Of a stretch of DNA of 64,000 nucleotides, positions 46,786-55,579 are shown piece after piece; the first letter of the stretch is position 1; the number at the start of each line of letters is the position of its first letter. This DNA is from Pseudanabaena sp. M53BS1SP1A06MG. Lineage in GTDB: Bacteria > Cyanobacteriota > Cyanobacteriia > Pseudanabaenales > Pseudanabaenaceae. The position numbers and the translations under genes are program-made. A model generated the notes under the pieces. It was not told where the DNA came from. It saw nothing but the letters and a program-made list of their open reading frames with translations, and made no database searches. The stretch covers positions 1 through 64,000 of the forward strand of contig JADBWH010000048.1 of assembly GCA_020404105.1 (NCBI GenBank). Reading direction: 5' to 3'.

Positions 46786-47394
46786 ATGACAATGCAGAGA
46801 GATGACTGGTTTCCTACTCCGATTTGGCACTTTGATATTCCAAATTATGAGCAGTTAAACAAAAAATTACTTCAGGCAATTTATGTTGAAAAGCAAAAAG
46901 ACAATCAAGGTGTCAGTTGGTCAAATGGAATAGGATGGCATAGCAAAGACTATTTACATCAACGTCCAGAATTTCAAGATATTGCCCAAATCATTGTAAC
47001 TAACGCTCTAGAGTCTGGAGAAGAAATTGGCTTTGACCTGAAAAGGTTCACAATGATACTTGGGAATTGTTGGGCAGTTGTAAATCCAAAGTTTGCCTTC
47101 AATTTTATCCATAATCATCCAAACTCAGTACTTAGTGGAGTCTATTATGTGAAAGCTGCTGAAAACTGCGGTGGTATTTTCTTTAAAGATTCTCGTGATG
47201 TTGCTCATATGTTTATGCCTTCGCTTGCCGAACTGACTCCTTGGACGCTCCAAAAGATTACCTATAAATCAACAGAAGGCAAAATGATAATTTTCCCAAG
47301 CTGGTTAAATCATGGTGTGGAACCAAATCTCAGCGATGAAGAGCGTGTTTGCATTAGCTTTAATATCAGTATGACTTATTTAACATTTGTATAA
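46786..47394 (+). CDS. Putative 2OG-Fe(II) oxygenase-like protein
   Basis: 202 residues matching the conserved small oxygenase-like family whose members begin with a W/F-PTPIW motif (DWFPTPIWHFDIPN). A metal ligand region is seen in FIHNHPNSVLSGVYYV and WLNHGVEPN, followed by RVCISFNISM. The substrate is unknown. It begins the oxygenase-regulator-kinase operon (59 bp before the regulator), and the direct repeat at 46664 is its likely promoter site, so copper or metal stress regulation is inferred. ATG 46792 is an alternative start. Confidence 0.75.
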   Translation: MTMQRDDWFPTPIWHFDIPNYEQLNKKLLQAIYVEKQKDNQGVSWSNGIGWHSKDYLHQRPEFQDIAQIIVTNALESGEEIGFDLKRFTMILGNCWAVVNPKFAFNFIHNHPNSVLSGVYYVKAAENCGGIFFKDSRDVAHMFMPSLAELTPWTLQKITYKSTEGKMIIFPSWLNHGVEPNLSDEERVCISFNISMTYLTFV

Positions 47395-47453
47395 AATTAG
47401 AGTTGTAGGATGGTCAGAACGAAGCACCGCTCATCCTCAAGATTGAAAATCAT

Positions 47454-48143
47454 ATGAGAATTTTGCTAGTTGAAGATGAAGAAGATCTTGGTAAGGCTTT
47501 ACAACGGAGCCTGAAGCAAGAAAAATATATTGTTGACTGGGTGCAAGACGGTGCGGAAGCATGGAGATATCTTACGAGTCCTGAAGTAAATTATGTGCTG
47601 GTAATTGTCGATTGGATGTTGCCAAGTTTATCAGGACTGGAAATATGTAAACGTTTGCGATCGCAGGGTAATTCGCTGCCAGTGTTAATGTTGACCGCGA
47701 AAGATCAGCTTGAAGATCGGGTGATGGGTTTGGATTCAGGGGCGGATGATTATCTCGTTAAGCCGTTTGGGATGGTTGAACTGATGGCTCGGCTGAGAGC
47801 GTTGCTACGGAGGCCGACTCAAGTTCAGTCACAAATCTTACAGGTGGGGAATTTGATTCTTGATTATGGGAAGTCAACAATTGCGATCGCTAATCAAAGT
47901 GAGATTGCTGAAGGTCTCATGCTGACAACTAAAGAATTTCAATTATTGGAGTACTTTATGCAACATCCTAATCAGATTCTTACTCGCGACCAGATTATGA
48001 ATCGGCTATGGGAATTTCAATCCGAACCTGCTAGTAATGTTGTAGCAGCACAGATTCGTCTGTTAAGAAAGAAATTAGCAGAATATAGTTGTGATATCGG
48101 GATTGAGACAATCTATGGTTGGGGATATCGCTTGAATTCATGA
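47454..48143 (+). CDS. OmpR-family response regulator, CopR/CusR-like
   Basis: 229 residues: receiver with EDEED, D53 (VIVDWMLPSLSG), K in YLVKPFG, then a winged-helix effector domain (LTRDQIMNRLWEFQ, AAQIRLLRKKL). Its stop overlaps the kinase start (ATGA). TTTCAT-N5-TTTCAT repeats lie upstream of six nearby transcription units that handle metals, and this regulator is the natural candidate to bind them (inference). Confidence 0.88.
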   Translation: MRILLVEDEEDLGKALQRSLKQEKYIVDWVQDGAEAWRYLTSPEVNYVLVIVDWMLPSLSGLEICKRLRSQGNSLPVLMLTAKDQLEDRVMGLDSGADDYLVKPFGMVELMARLRALLRRPTQVQSQILQVGNLILDYGKSTIAIANQSEIAEGLMLTTKEFQLLEYFMQHPNQILTRDQIMNRLWEFQSEPASNVVAAQIRLLRKKLAEYSCDIGIETIYGWGYRLNS

Positions 48144-49477
48144 ATCATAATAAAATCTTTTTTGGAGCGCGTTTACATCTTGCGGGCTGGTATGCAGGAG
48201 TGATGGGAATCATTTTGACTCTATCAGGAGTCGGTATTTATCAGGTGATGGCTCATGCTCATTGGCAAGCAGTTGATCGCGAGTTAGAGTCCGTAGCTGG
48301 AACATTGCATGATAGTTTAGAGCCTCTGCTAATAGAAAGCGATCGTATCGATCCGAGCGTACAACAAACTCTTCCTAATCTTTGCGTCATCGGCGAGAAA
48401 TGTGAGCAAGAATCATCCACAAGACATATTCTGGGCGCAATCCAACAAGAAAGTTTCTACGCATTATTTCTGACTCGGTCTGGAAACTTGATCGCCACAG
48501 TCGGGAAACTCCCAATAGGAATCGTCCCTAAAACTGGACAAGATGCTTGGCAAACAATTGAGGATCGAGAGGGAAATCGCTATCACCAAATCTCACTTTT
48601 ACTTAAAAACAATCGTGGGAAATCATGGGGATATCTGCAAGTAGGGCGATCTCTGGCTGACTATGACCATCATCTCGAACAATCAAAACTGATATTGATC
48701 GTGAGTTTACCGATCGCTTTTCTGATTGTGAGCATAGCAAGTTGGTATTTAGCAGGTATAGCGATGAAACCAGTTTATTTCTCTTATCGTCAAATCCAGC
48801 AATTTACGGCTGATGCTGCCCATGAACTGCGTACTCCGCTTGCAGCAATTCGAGCTACAGTTGAATCTACTCTTAGTAGTGATGCGATTTCAGAACTAGA
48901 GTCAAGAGATATTTTACAAACAATCAATCGCCAAACGGTGCGCCTTTCAGAACTGGTGCAAGATTTACTTCTGCTTTCGAGGATGGATTTACAACTAATT
49001 GCTTTACAAAAGCAGGTTTGCTGTTTGAATGAAATTGTCAGTGATTTAGTTGAAGAAGTTTCGGCGCTTGCCATTCAGTCGGATATTGATCTAAAGCTGA
49101 AAATTGCTAATGAATCTGCAATTTATGTCAATGGTAACGAAGATCAACTCTATCGACTAATTCTCAATATTCTGATCAATGCGATTCATTACACGCCTGA
49201 GCATGGCAAAGTTGAAGTATCACTTGAGCAAATCGAACACCATGCGATCATCCAAATTCAGGATAATGGAATTGGTATAAGTTCTAGCGATTTACCCAAC
49301 ATTTTTGATCGCTTCTATCGAGTAAGTCACGATCGCTCTCGTAAAAAAGGTGGATCGGGGTTAGGGCTAGCAATTGCAATGGCGATCGCCATTGCTCATG
49401 GGGCTAGTATTCAAGTCAAAAGTGAGCTTGGAGAAGGTAGTACATTCACAATCAAGATTCCTTCTATTTTTTGTTAG
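48140..49477 (+). CDS. Sensor histidine kinase, CopS/CusS-like
   Basis: About 445 residues. One membrane helix near residues 8-35 and a second at about 190-212 enclose a periplasmic sensor of about 150 residues with two Cys (LCVIGEKCEQ). HisKA is DAAHELRTPLAAI (about H228); HATPase has LILNILINAIHYT, DNGIGI and GGSGLGLAIAM. ATG 48140 overlaps the regulator stop (ATGA); a longer TTG start at 48119 is less likely. Layout and neighbours fit a copper-sensing kinase (inference). Confidence 0.88.
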   Translation: MNHNKIFFGARLHLAGWYAGVMGIILTLSGVGIYQVMAHAHWQAVDRELESVAGTLHDSLEPLLIESDRIDPSVQQTLPNLCVIGEKCEQESSTRHILGAIQQESFYALFLTRSGNLIATVGKLPIGIVPKTGQDAWQTIEDREGNRYHQISLLLKNNRGKSWGYLQVGRSLADYDHHLEQSKLILIVSLPIAFLIVSIASWYLAGIAMKPVYFSYRQIQQFTADAAHELRTPLAAIRATVESTLSSDAISELESRDILQTINRQTVRLSELVQDLLLLSRMDLQLIALQKQVCCLNEIVSDLVEEVSALAIQSDIDLKLKIANESAIYVNGNEDQLYRLILNILINAIHYTPEHGKVEVSLEQIEHHAIIQIQDNGIGISSSDLPNIFDRFYRVSHDRSRKKGGSGLGLAIAMAIAIAHGASIQVKSELGEGSTFTIKIPSIFC

Positions 49478-49481
49478 GACA

Positions 49482-49498
49482 TTTCATCATCATTTCAT
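49482..49498 (+). promoter_or_regulatory. TTTCAT-N5-TTTCAT direct repeat (site 2)
   Basis: An exact copy with spacer CATCA, 58 bp before the DUF2808 gene. A CATAGT box starts 11 bases after it, the same spacing as at site 1. Confidence 0.7.
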
Positions 49499-49556
49499 AA
49501 CAATCCGTCATAGTTGAAATGTAAGCATTTAAACATTCAAGTTAATAGAGTCAATC

Positions 49557-50039
49557 ATGAAAAAATTAATGTTTCTCGGCACAGTATTAGCAGCAACATT
49601 TGCATCTGTGTCCGCTACTTTTGCTACTCCTAGACTACCTAATCTACCCGCACCTCACATTGATGCAACTGAGGCAATACCAAATAACAAAGGTGCATCA
49701 AGTTCTACCTATTTCTTCCAAGTTCATGTCCAAGGACATACTCTTTCGAGTGTGACCATTGATTTACCTGAAGAGATTAAGGTCGGTGGGACTATTAGTG
49801 TAGTCGATCAACTCAATCGTTCTGTAGGAGCAACCGTTACGCCACAGGGTAACAAATCTGTAGTCTCTTTTGCTCAACCAGTTGCCACTGGTACAACTCT
49901 AAACTTCTATATGCGTGACATTTCAATTGCTTGGAACAAAAAAGACTTGATCCATCTAATTCCTGTTTCTGCAAAATTCGCAAATTTAGATGCAGATATT
50001 CCACTTGGACTTGTTCGCATTCAAACCTACGGTAAGTAA
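49557..50039 (+). CDS. DUF2808-type secreted protein
   Basis: 160 residues with a signal peptide (LMFLGTVLAATFASVSATFA). The mature part has YFFQVHVQGHTLSSVTIDLP and a beta-rich core with IPLGLVRIQTYG at the end, as in cyanobacterial DUF2808 proteins. Function is not established. The promoter carries a TTTCAT repeat, so it is probably induced together with the copper genes, in the position that a periplasmic copper-binding protein often has (inference; few Cys, Met or His are seen). Confidence 0.75.
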   Translation: MKKLMFLGTVLAATFASVSATFATPRLPNLPAPHIDATEAIPNNKGASSSTYFFQVHVQGHTLSSVTIDLPEEIKVGGTISVVDQLNRSVGATVTPQGNKSVVSFAQPVATGTTLNFYMRDISIAWNKKDLIHLIPVSAKFANLDADIPLGLVRIQTYGK

Positions 50040-50062
50040 AAGATTATTCACACCAGCTTGTG

Positions 50063-50101
50063 AGATAAGGCGACAAAAGCAAAGCTTTTGCCGCCTTATC
50101 T
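50063..50101 (+). terminator. Hairpin terminator after DUF2808 gene
   Basis: AGATAAGGCG and CGCCTTATCT with CAAAAGC/GCTTTTG form a stem of about 17 bp with one mismatch. It stands 24 bp after the stop and before the adaptor gene's promoter. Confidence 0.7.
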
Positions 50102-50124
50102 TTGACAAAATTGAAATATTAAGA

Positions 50125-50141
50125 TTTCATTCCTATTTCAT
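50125..50141 (+). promoter_or_regulatory. TTTCAT-N5-TTTCAT direct repeat (site 3)
   Basis: An exact copy with spacer TCCTA, 68 bp before the RND adaptor gene and just after the upstream terminator. The box GATGCT begins 11 bases later. Confidence 0.7.
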
Positions 50142-50209
50142 TTTGTTGTGAGATGCTTGATATAACAGCAATTGCAATAAATTTTGAGTATAAAAGCTAG
50201 ATTAAGCAA

Positions 50210-51766
50210 ATGAGAATCTCCCAAAAATTTCGCGCTCCTATTGTTAAAGTACTTCTTAGTGTGATTTTGCTATCTAATCCTGCGATCGTACTAGCTCATG
50301 CGGGACATGGAGATGAATTTAAGGGAAATAACACAACTCAGATTACAGGAATCACTGTAGAGGATGAAGTTGCTAAATCTCTGGGAATTAAGGTAGAAAC
50401 TGTAAAGCAACAGCCCCTAAAATTTGGTATTCAAACCACAGGACAGATCGAGACTTTACCAAACCAACAAGTAAAAGTGACCACTCCGATCAAAGGAACA
50501 ATTGTCAATTTGCTAGTAGAGCCGGGGGCTTTAGTTCAAGCAGGTCAAGCTGTTGCGATTCTATCTAGCCCAGAACTAGCAGATTTACGAGTTAGTGCGC
50601 TGGAGAAAAAAGCAGATGCAAGTGGAAATGTTCTAACTTCTGAATCAAATTTACGTTTAGCTAGACAAAATCTCGAACGTCAGAAGCTACTTGTTGAATC
50701 AGATATCCGTCAGGCTCAGACTGAATTAAATCTAGACAAAGAGCGTTATGAGCGCGATAAGGAATTATTAGAGAAAGGTGCGATCGCCAGACGACAATTA
50801 CAAGAATCGGAAGCAAAATTTGCTGCTGCAAGAGCCTCTCTAGCCAAGGCAGAAAGTCGCTTACCTTTGCTAGAAGCGCAAGCACAACTAGAAAGAGCAG
50901 AAGCTGATGTACAAGTATCTTCGATTAGAGTAGATCTCAGTACAGCAGCTTACTCAGCTCGATTAAATCAGCTAGAGGCAAGCGCAAACTCTAATGGCAC
51001 GATTACGATCGCTGCACCAATTGATGGAGTTGTCAGCGATCGCGAAGCGACAATTGGCGAGTCAGTTGATGCAGCAGGAAAGCCTTTAATGACTATCGTC
51101 AATGATGAAAGAGTTCTCGCCACTGCGAATATTTACGAAAAAGATATAAGTAAAATCCGTATTGGTCAACCCGTACAGGTGAAAATTGCAGGACAGCCCT
51201 CGACTACAGTTTTTCAAGGCAAGGTGACAGTGATTGGTACTACCGTAGAAGGACAAAGCCGTATTGTTCCAGTGAAAGCTGAGATTGGCAATGTGAAGGG
51301 ACAGTTAAAGGCAGGGATGTTTACCAATATCGAAATCCTCACAGATAGTGTTTCTGTAGCAACCTTAGCGATTCCTGCTGCGTCAGTAGTAGAAGCAAAT
51401 GGCAAGCAGTTAGTATTTGTGCAAAATGGTAAGTCTTATCAGCCCGTTGATGTGACTTTGGGAAGGACTTCGGGGGAGTTAGTGGAAGTTAAAAGTGGAT
51501 TGTTTGAAGGCGATCGCATTGTTACTCAACGCGCTGGTCAACTATATGCTCAATCTCTGCGTGGTGACAGTAAACCTAAAGATGATCATAGCGAGGCTGT
51601 AAAAACCGAAGTATCTAACCAAAATAACTGGTGGCTAATACTTCTGGCAGGAGGTGTTGGCGGCGGCGCGATTGTGGCAATCTCATTTTGGCTAGGAAGG
51701 CGATCGGGCACAAAAATGGTGATTTTGCGTGAGCCTTTAAGTACATCCGATCACATTGATAGATAA
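50210..51766 (+). CDS. RND efflux periplasmic adaptor (CusB/CzcB-like)
   Basis: 518 residues. The signal peptide is LLSVILLSNPAIVLA, followed at once by a His/Gly motif (AHAGHGDE). Barrel-sandwich motifs (IKGTIVNLLVEPGALVQAG; TIAAPIDGVVSDREATIGESV) enclose a long alpha-hairpin coiled coil (about 130-260). A beta-barrel and membrane-proximal domain follow. An extra hydrophobic segment (WWLILLAGGVGGGAIVAISF, about 472-491) near the C-terminus could anchor the protein. It bridges an inner-membrane RND pump and an outer-membrane channel to export copper or similar cations (family knowledge). The pump gene with a TTTCAT promoter is at 61820. Confidence 0.9.
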   Translation: MRISQKFRAPIVKVLLSVILLSNPAIVLAHAGHGDEFKGNNTTQITGITVEDEVAKSLGIKVETVKQQPLKFGIQTTGQIETLPNQQVKVTTPIKGTIVNLLVEPGALVQAGQAVAILSSPELADLRVSALEKKADASGNVLTSESNLRLARQNLERQKLLVESDIRQAQTELNLDKERYERDKELLEKGAIARRQLQESEAKFAAARASLAKAESRLPLLEAQAQLERAEADVQVSSIRVDLSTAAYSARLNQLEASANSNGTITIAAPIDGVVSDREATIGESVDAAGKPLMTIVNDERVLATANIYEKDISKIRIGQPVQVKIAGQPSTTVFQGKVTVIGTTVEGQSRIVPVKAEIGNVKGQLKAGMFTNIEILTDSVSVATLAIPAASVVEANGKQLVFVQNGKSYQPVDVTLGRTSGELVEVKSGLFEGDRIVTQRAGQLYAQSLRGDSKPKDDHSEAVKTEVSNQNNWWLILLAGGVGGGAIVAISFWLGRRSGTKMVILREPLSTSDHIDR

Positions 51767-51886
51767 GCTCCTGTTGTTAAATATTGAGTTAGAGATTTGA
51801 TTATGAGTTTAGTTATTGCTTTTTGACTCAAACAAGCTTGAATAATCACGAAGCTCTAACGAATAAGTGTTGAATCTAATCAAGTT

Positions 51887-53197
51887 TTAAGATATCCACG
51901 TCAAAAATGTTTGGAGCAATAGCCAAATATTAAGCCCAATGATGATAGCGGAAACCAGCCATGCTAAACCTTTTAACCATTTAGGATTAGCAAATTCACC
52001 CATTAAGGAGTGATCGCTAGTAAACATTACCAAAGGAATCACTGCAAAGGGCAGTTGCAAACTTAAAGTTACTTGACTGAGAACAATCAGGCTACTGGTG
52101 CTACGCTCACCAAAAAATATAATTGCAATTAGGGCAGGAATCACTGCTAGAAGTCTTGTTGCCAATCGGCGTAACCAAGGAGGCAAATGCAAATCCAAGA
52201 AACCTTCCATAACAATCTGTCCTGCTAAGGTAGCGGTCAAAGTAGAACTTTGCCCAGAGGCAAGCAGAGCTAAACCAAAAATAGCACTAGCAGCACTGAC
52301 ACCTAGTAGCGGTGAGAGCAATTGGTAAGCTTCTTGAATTTCAGCAACTTTCTGATAGCCTGAAAAATGGAATGTGGCAGCAGCGACGATTAAAATTGCG
52401 GAGTTGATAAACAAAGCAAAAGAGAGAGCCACAGTGGAATCAATCGTGCCAAATTTGATTGCTTCCCATTTCTTTTTAGGAGTTTCTTCCCAAGCACGGG
52501 TTTGCACAATTGCTGAATGCAGATAGAGGTTGTGTGGCATAACGGTTGCACCTAAAATGCCGATCGCAATGTAAAGCATTTCAGGATTCTGTAAAATCTC
52601 TAATTTCGGTATATATCCCCATAGAATACCGCCTACATCTGGTTTGGCAAATAGAATCTCGGTGGCAAAGCAAACCCCAATTGTAGCTATCAGCATGATT
52701 ACTAAAGCTTCGACATAACGAAATCCTTTATGTTGCAGCATTAACAGAACGATTACATCTAAGGCGGTGATACATACTCCCCACACCAAAGGTAAACCAA
52801 ATAACAATTGAAGAGCGATCGCACTTCCTAGTAACTCTGCTAAATCACAGGCAGCGATCGCAATCTCACACAGTACCCATAGACAGAAATTAACTCTAGG
52901 ACTAAAGCGATCTCGGCACAACTGTGCTAAATCTCGCCCAGTAGCTACACCCAAACGCACACATAAAGATTGCAACAAGATTGCCATTAAGTTTGAGATC
53001 AAAATGACACTTAAGAGGGCATAGCCAAACTTAGAACCACCTGCAAGATCGGTTGCCCAATTGCCTGGGTCCATGTATCCCACTGAAACTAAATATCCTG
53101 GTCCTGCATAAGCAAGCATCTTGCGCCAGAAATTACCAGTCTTGGGAATAGCGATTGTACGGTGGACTTCAGACAAGCTAGGTTTGCGAATAGTCAT
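51887..53197 (-). CDS. mntH: Nramp-family Mn/divalent-metal transporter MntH
   Basis: 436 residues with about 11 membrane helices. The Nramp metal-site helix 1 motif is seen in GYMDPGNWATDL, and helix 6 has MPHNLYLHSAIV. It takes up Mn(II) and related metals with protons (family knowledge). A TTTCAT direct repeat lies 20 bp before its start but points away from the gene, so it could repress rather than activate (inference). It is divergent from nothing and sits between two metal-efflux genes. Confidence 0.92.
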   Translation of the reverse strand: MTIRKPSLSEVHRTIAIPKTGNFWRKMLAYAGPGYLVSVGYMDPGNWATDLAGGSKFGYALLSVILISNLMAILLQSLCVRLGVATGRDLAQLCRDRFSPRVNFCLWVLCEIAIAACDLAELLGSAIALQLLFGLPLVWGVCITALDVIVLLMLQHKGFRYVEALVIMLIATIGVCFATEILFAKPDVGGILWGYIPKLEILQNPEMLYIAIGILGATVMPHNLYLHSAIVQTRAWEETPKKKWEAIKFGTIDSTVALSFALFINSAILIVAAATFHFSGYQKVAEIQEAYQLLSPLLGVSAASAIFGLALLASGQSSTLTATLAGQIVMEGFLDLHLPPWLRRLATRLLAVIPALIAIIFFGERSTSSLIVLSQVTLSLQLPFAVIPLVMFTSDHSLMGEFANPKWLKGLAWLVSAIIIGLNIWLLLQTFLTWIS

Positions 53198-53216
53198 AGA
53201 AATATTACTAAGATAT

Positions 53217-53233
53217 TTTCATAATCGTTTCAT
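53217..53233 (+). promoter_or_regulatory. TTTCAT-N5-TTTCAT direct repeat (site 4)
   Basis: An exact copy with spacer AATCG, 20 bp upstream of the mntH start and in the opposite orientation. The position overlaps the expected mntH promoter. Confidence 0.65.
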
Positions 53234-53284
53234 AATCCCATGAATACATCCAGAGTTGCTATAGATAAATTTACTATTGCGCCA

Positions 53285-53614
53285 CTATTTTCTGGGTGCA
53301 TACATGATTACCAAAACTCCCATGAGTGCAATCCAGCCGCCTAGCATATCAAACTTATCTGGCACAACTTTATCCACTTGCCATCCCCAAAGTAAGGATA
53401 GAACGATGAATATACCTCCATAGGCAGCATAGACGCGCCCAAAGTTTGATGGTTGTAGAGTTGGGATTACACCATAAATGACTAGTAGCAAAATTCCCAA
53501 TGCTCCAAACCAAATACTTCTGCCCTCCTTTAGCCACAGCCAAATTGAGTAGCCACCGCCAATTTCACATAGACCAGCGATCAAAAAATAGAATAGCGAT
53601 TGTAAGAATGACAT
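53285..53614 (-). CDS. YnfA/UPF0060 small membrane protein
   Basis: 109 residues and four membrane segments. It has the family's [20 protein letters not shown] and YGVIPTLQ, and ends with the [12 protein letters not shown]-like tail. The function is not established; the fold resembles small multidrug-resistance proteins. It is read towards mntH on the same strand. Confidence 0.85.
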   Translation of the reverse strand: MSFLQSLFYFLIAGLCEIGGGYSIWLWLKEGRSIWFGALGILLLVIYGVIPTLQPSNFGRVYAAYGGIFIVLSLLWGWQVDKVVPDKFDMLGGWIALMGVLVIMYAPRK

Positions 53615-53668
53615 TAAAACTATCCAAAAACCTTCCTAATCTTTGATGCAATTAGATGATCAAACCTA

Positions 53669-53780
53669 TTAATGGCTATGTAGGTGATGAATATCATTGT
53701 AGTGAGCATGACGATGTTTGGTTGGTGAATGCTCATGCGTATGTGGTTCGGTTAGTAATACACCTTTAAAGTTCTGCAAT
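53669..53780 (-). pseudogene. His-rich C-terminal fragment
   Basis: One minus-strand frame, without a start codon, reads into a His-rich tail (EPHTHEHSPTKHRHAHY...HHLHSH) and a TAA. The frame is open back to a stop near 53805, where a perfect inverted repeat begins. It looks like the end of a metal-binding protein that lost its start. It lies downstream of the cobalamin-riboswitch operon on the same strand, so a lost cobalt or nickel gene is possible. Confidence 0.4.
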
Positions 53781-53782
53781 TT

Positions 53783-53832
53783 AATAAGGAACAGATGTTT
53801 GAAGGTGCGGCTTCAAACATCTGTTCCTTATT
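53783..53832. terminator. 22-bp perfect hairpin
   Basis: AATAAGGAACAGATG... pairs perfectly over 22 bp with a 6-nt loop (gtgcgg). It is 14 bp beyond the stop of the 398-aa gene and could terminate it, or be an inserted palindromic repeat that cut the His-rich gene. Confidence 0.6.
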
Positions 53833-53846
53833 TTACGGCGAAGCCG

Positions 53847-55043
53847 TTAGAATGATGATGTGGATCTTTGCTGCAAACGGCGGCGCTGTAACCACAATCC
53901 TGTAATTAGCCCAAATACCAAAACTGTGGTGAAGTAAAATAATCCAATAAATCTCACTGACATTGGAGGGGCAATACCTTCCACATCAATTTCTTGAGAT
54001 GCCTTAAATGGTTGGAATTGTTGGCTGCTAATTGGACTAGGCGATACCTCAACTTCAACTCTATGTGGCGCACCATCAAAAAATTGCTCTTGCCATGTTA
54101 GCAATCCTAGAGAATTGGCAACACCTTGATATCCAAAAGCTACCCAGTTATTTTCTAGTTGAGTTGATTTAATCGCAACCATAACATCACTCACAGGCTG
54201 ATTAGTCTTGATATCAGTGAGTTTTGCTTGAAAAGTTGCCATCTGTCCCACCGCAATAGATTTATCTCCAGTTAGTTCTAGTTTCAATCCTTGAGACTCG
54301 ACTAAACCATAATTATTAGTAGCAAGTGTCTCTGACTCCATTCCTGATTGAGCCTTAACTAATTCGGCACTGATGTTGAAGAATAATAAAGATGCGATCG
54401 CTAAAACAGTCACGCCACTGAGAAGTAGTCGAACTGGACGCGGGGCAACCTCTCCAACTTTAATCTGTTGACTACCGCCAATAACCCAACCACCACCAAA
54501 CCCGATCACTAACAATACTGCTAGAACAAAAGGAAAGTAAGTAAGCTTCAAGGGGTTTTCAGGAACGGTCAGATTTAGTGTCTGCTCAATTGGCACAAAC
54601 GCATTAGCCACAGTCGGAGTCACATCAACTTTGATCTGATAGTTGCCACGAATTGGGAAAACCTGTTGCAACAAAAACTCACCTGTAGGAGCATCTCCAA
54701 CAATGTCCAAGAGTTTTGTCCCCTCCACAATTGGAAAGTCTGTGGTAAACCAAGGTGTTGGTGCAGGAGCGAGGATTTGTAGATGAAACTCTGTATTCTG
54801 TAATGCTTTACCTGCGGCATCTCGCGCTTGTAACTTTAACTGGACAGGTGAATCATATTTTCCTGAGCCTAAGTATTTTGTGGCTTCCGCCTCTAGTGGA
54901 GTCACTTGCGCGATCGGCGGTGTGGTCACTAATTGCACAGAGGGTGAGGATGATTGAGAAACTCCAATGAATGCGGTACTTGTGATAATGATGAAGCAGG
55001 TGAAGCCCATCAAAAATGTTGATAACTTAAACTTTGATAACAC
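53847..55043 (-). CDS. Membrane protein with YtkA-like beta domains, cobalamin operon
   Basis: 398 residues with a signal or anchor segment (FLMGFTCFIIITSTAFIG), a beta-rich domain, two middle membrane segments (PFVLAVLLVIGFGGGWVIGG and LLSGVTVLAIASLLFF), a second beta-rich domain and a final membrane helix (YFTTVLVFGLITGLWL). The beta domains resemble YtkA-type modules. GTG start with AGGAG nine bases upstream. It follows cbtB by 34 bp, so it is under the same cobalamin riboswitch. Role unknown; cobalt handling is inferred. Confidence 0.65.
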   Translation of the reverse strand: MLSKFKLSTFLMGFTCFIIITSTAFIGVSQSSSPSVQLVTTPPIAQVTPLEAEATKYLGSGKYDSPVQLKLQARDAAGKALQNTEFHLQILAPAPTPWFTTDFPIVEGTKLLDIVGDAPTGEFLLQQVFPIRGNYQIKVDVTPTVANAFVPIEQTLNLTVPENPLKLTYFPFVLAVLLVIGFGGGWVIGGSQQIKVGEVAPRPVRLLLSGVTVLAIASLLFFNISAELVKAQSGMESETLATNNYGLVESQGLKLELTGDKSIAVGQMATFQAKLTDIKTNQPVSDVMVAIKSTQLENNWVAFGYQGVANSLGLLTWQEQFFDGAPHRVEVEVSPSPISSQQFQPFKASQEIDVEGIAPPMSVRFIGLFYFTTVLVFGLITGLWLQRRRLQQRSTSSF

Positions 55044-55077
55044 GATTAAAAACTCCTGTAAGTGCTGAACTCGAACA

Positions 55078-55266
55078 TTAATGACAACTCACTCCAAGTG
55101 TGTGATGTCGTAGTGAATGAACCGAGTCATGTACCGCAGGATATGTTGTAAAGTAAACCGACCAAATTATAAGCGCCCACAAGACTACATATAAAACTGC
55201 TTGTACGTGCACTGACATAACGAACTGCTCAGTCCGCCACCATATTGTTTGAACGGAATTTTTCAT
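55078..55266 (-). CDS. cbtB: CbtB-type cobalt transporter subunit
   Basis: 62 residues with one membrane helix (VLYVVLWALIIWSVYFTTY) and a His-containing C-terminal stretch (VHDSVHSLRHHTLGVSCH) that is typical of CbtB. GAGG lies six bases before the ATG. A cobalamin riboswitch stands just upstream. Usually CbtB is paired with CbtA for cobalt uptake (family knowledge); no CbtA gene is visible here. Confidence 0.85.
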   Translation of the reverse strand: MKNSVQTIWWRTEQFVMSVHVQAVLYVVLWALIIWSVYFTTYPAVHDSVHSLRHHTLGVSCH

Positions 55267-55299
55267 TTTGTACCTCGCAAATGAAATAAGAGTTTAAGA

Positions 55300-55440
55300 T
55301 GGCTCACTAGCGGGTATTCTGACTCAAAAAGCTGACTGCTTTTATTACAGTTGCGGGACAGCGTTGGATTTTCACCAAACTTTCCTCGTTTCTTCTAGTG
55401 ACTGTTTTTCACTAGAACTGATAAGCATTTCAAACTATAT
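55300..55440 (-). promoter_or_regulatory. Cobalamin (B12) riboswitch
   Basis: On the minus strand the conserved core reads GGAAAGTTTGGTGAAAATCC, then AACGCTGTCCCGCAACTG, and AGTCAGAATACCCGC, which is the B12-box region. Near it GAGTCAGAATACCCGC closes the motif. It is 34 bp before cbtB and should repress it when B12 is plentiful (family knowledge). Confidence 0.9.
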
Positions 55441-55579
55441 CAGCATGAGTAATGATTATCTTTTGGAAGGAAAAAACTTAATGCTGTGTCAAGTTATACC
55501 TAAAGTTACGATCGCCTCAATAGCCTGATAAGTGAGTTGACTATTTTTAGAGCGATCGCTATGCAAGAGTCAGTACTTT

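Noticed and set aside
53217-53233. The mntH-adjacent TTTCAT repeat as activator site for ynfA
   Set aside because: It lies beyond the 3' end of ynfA and is oriented away from mntH, so an activator role for either is unlikely.
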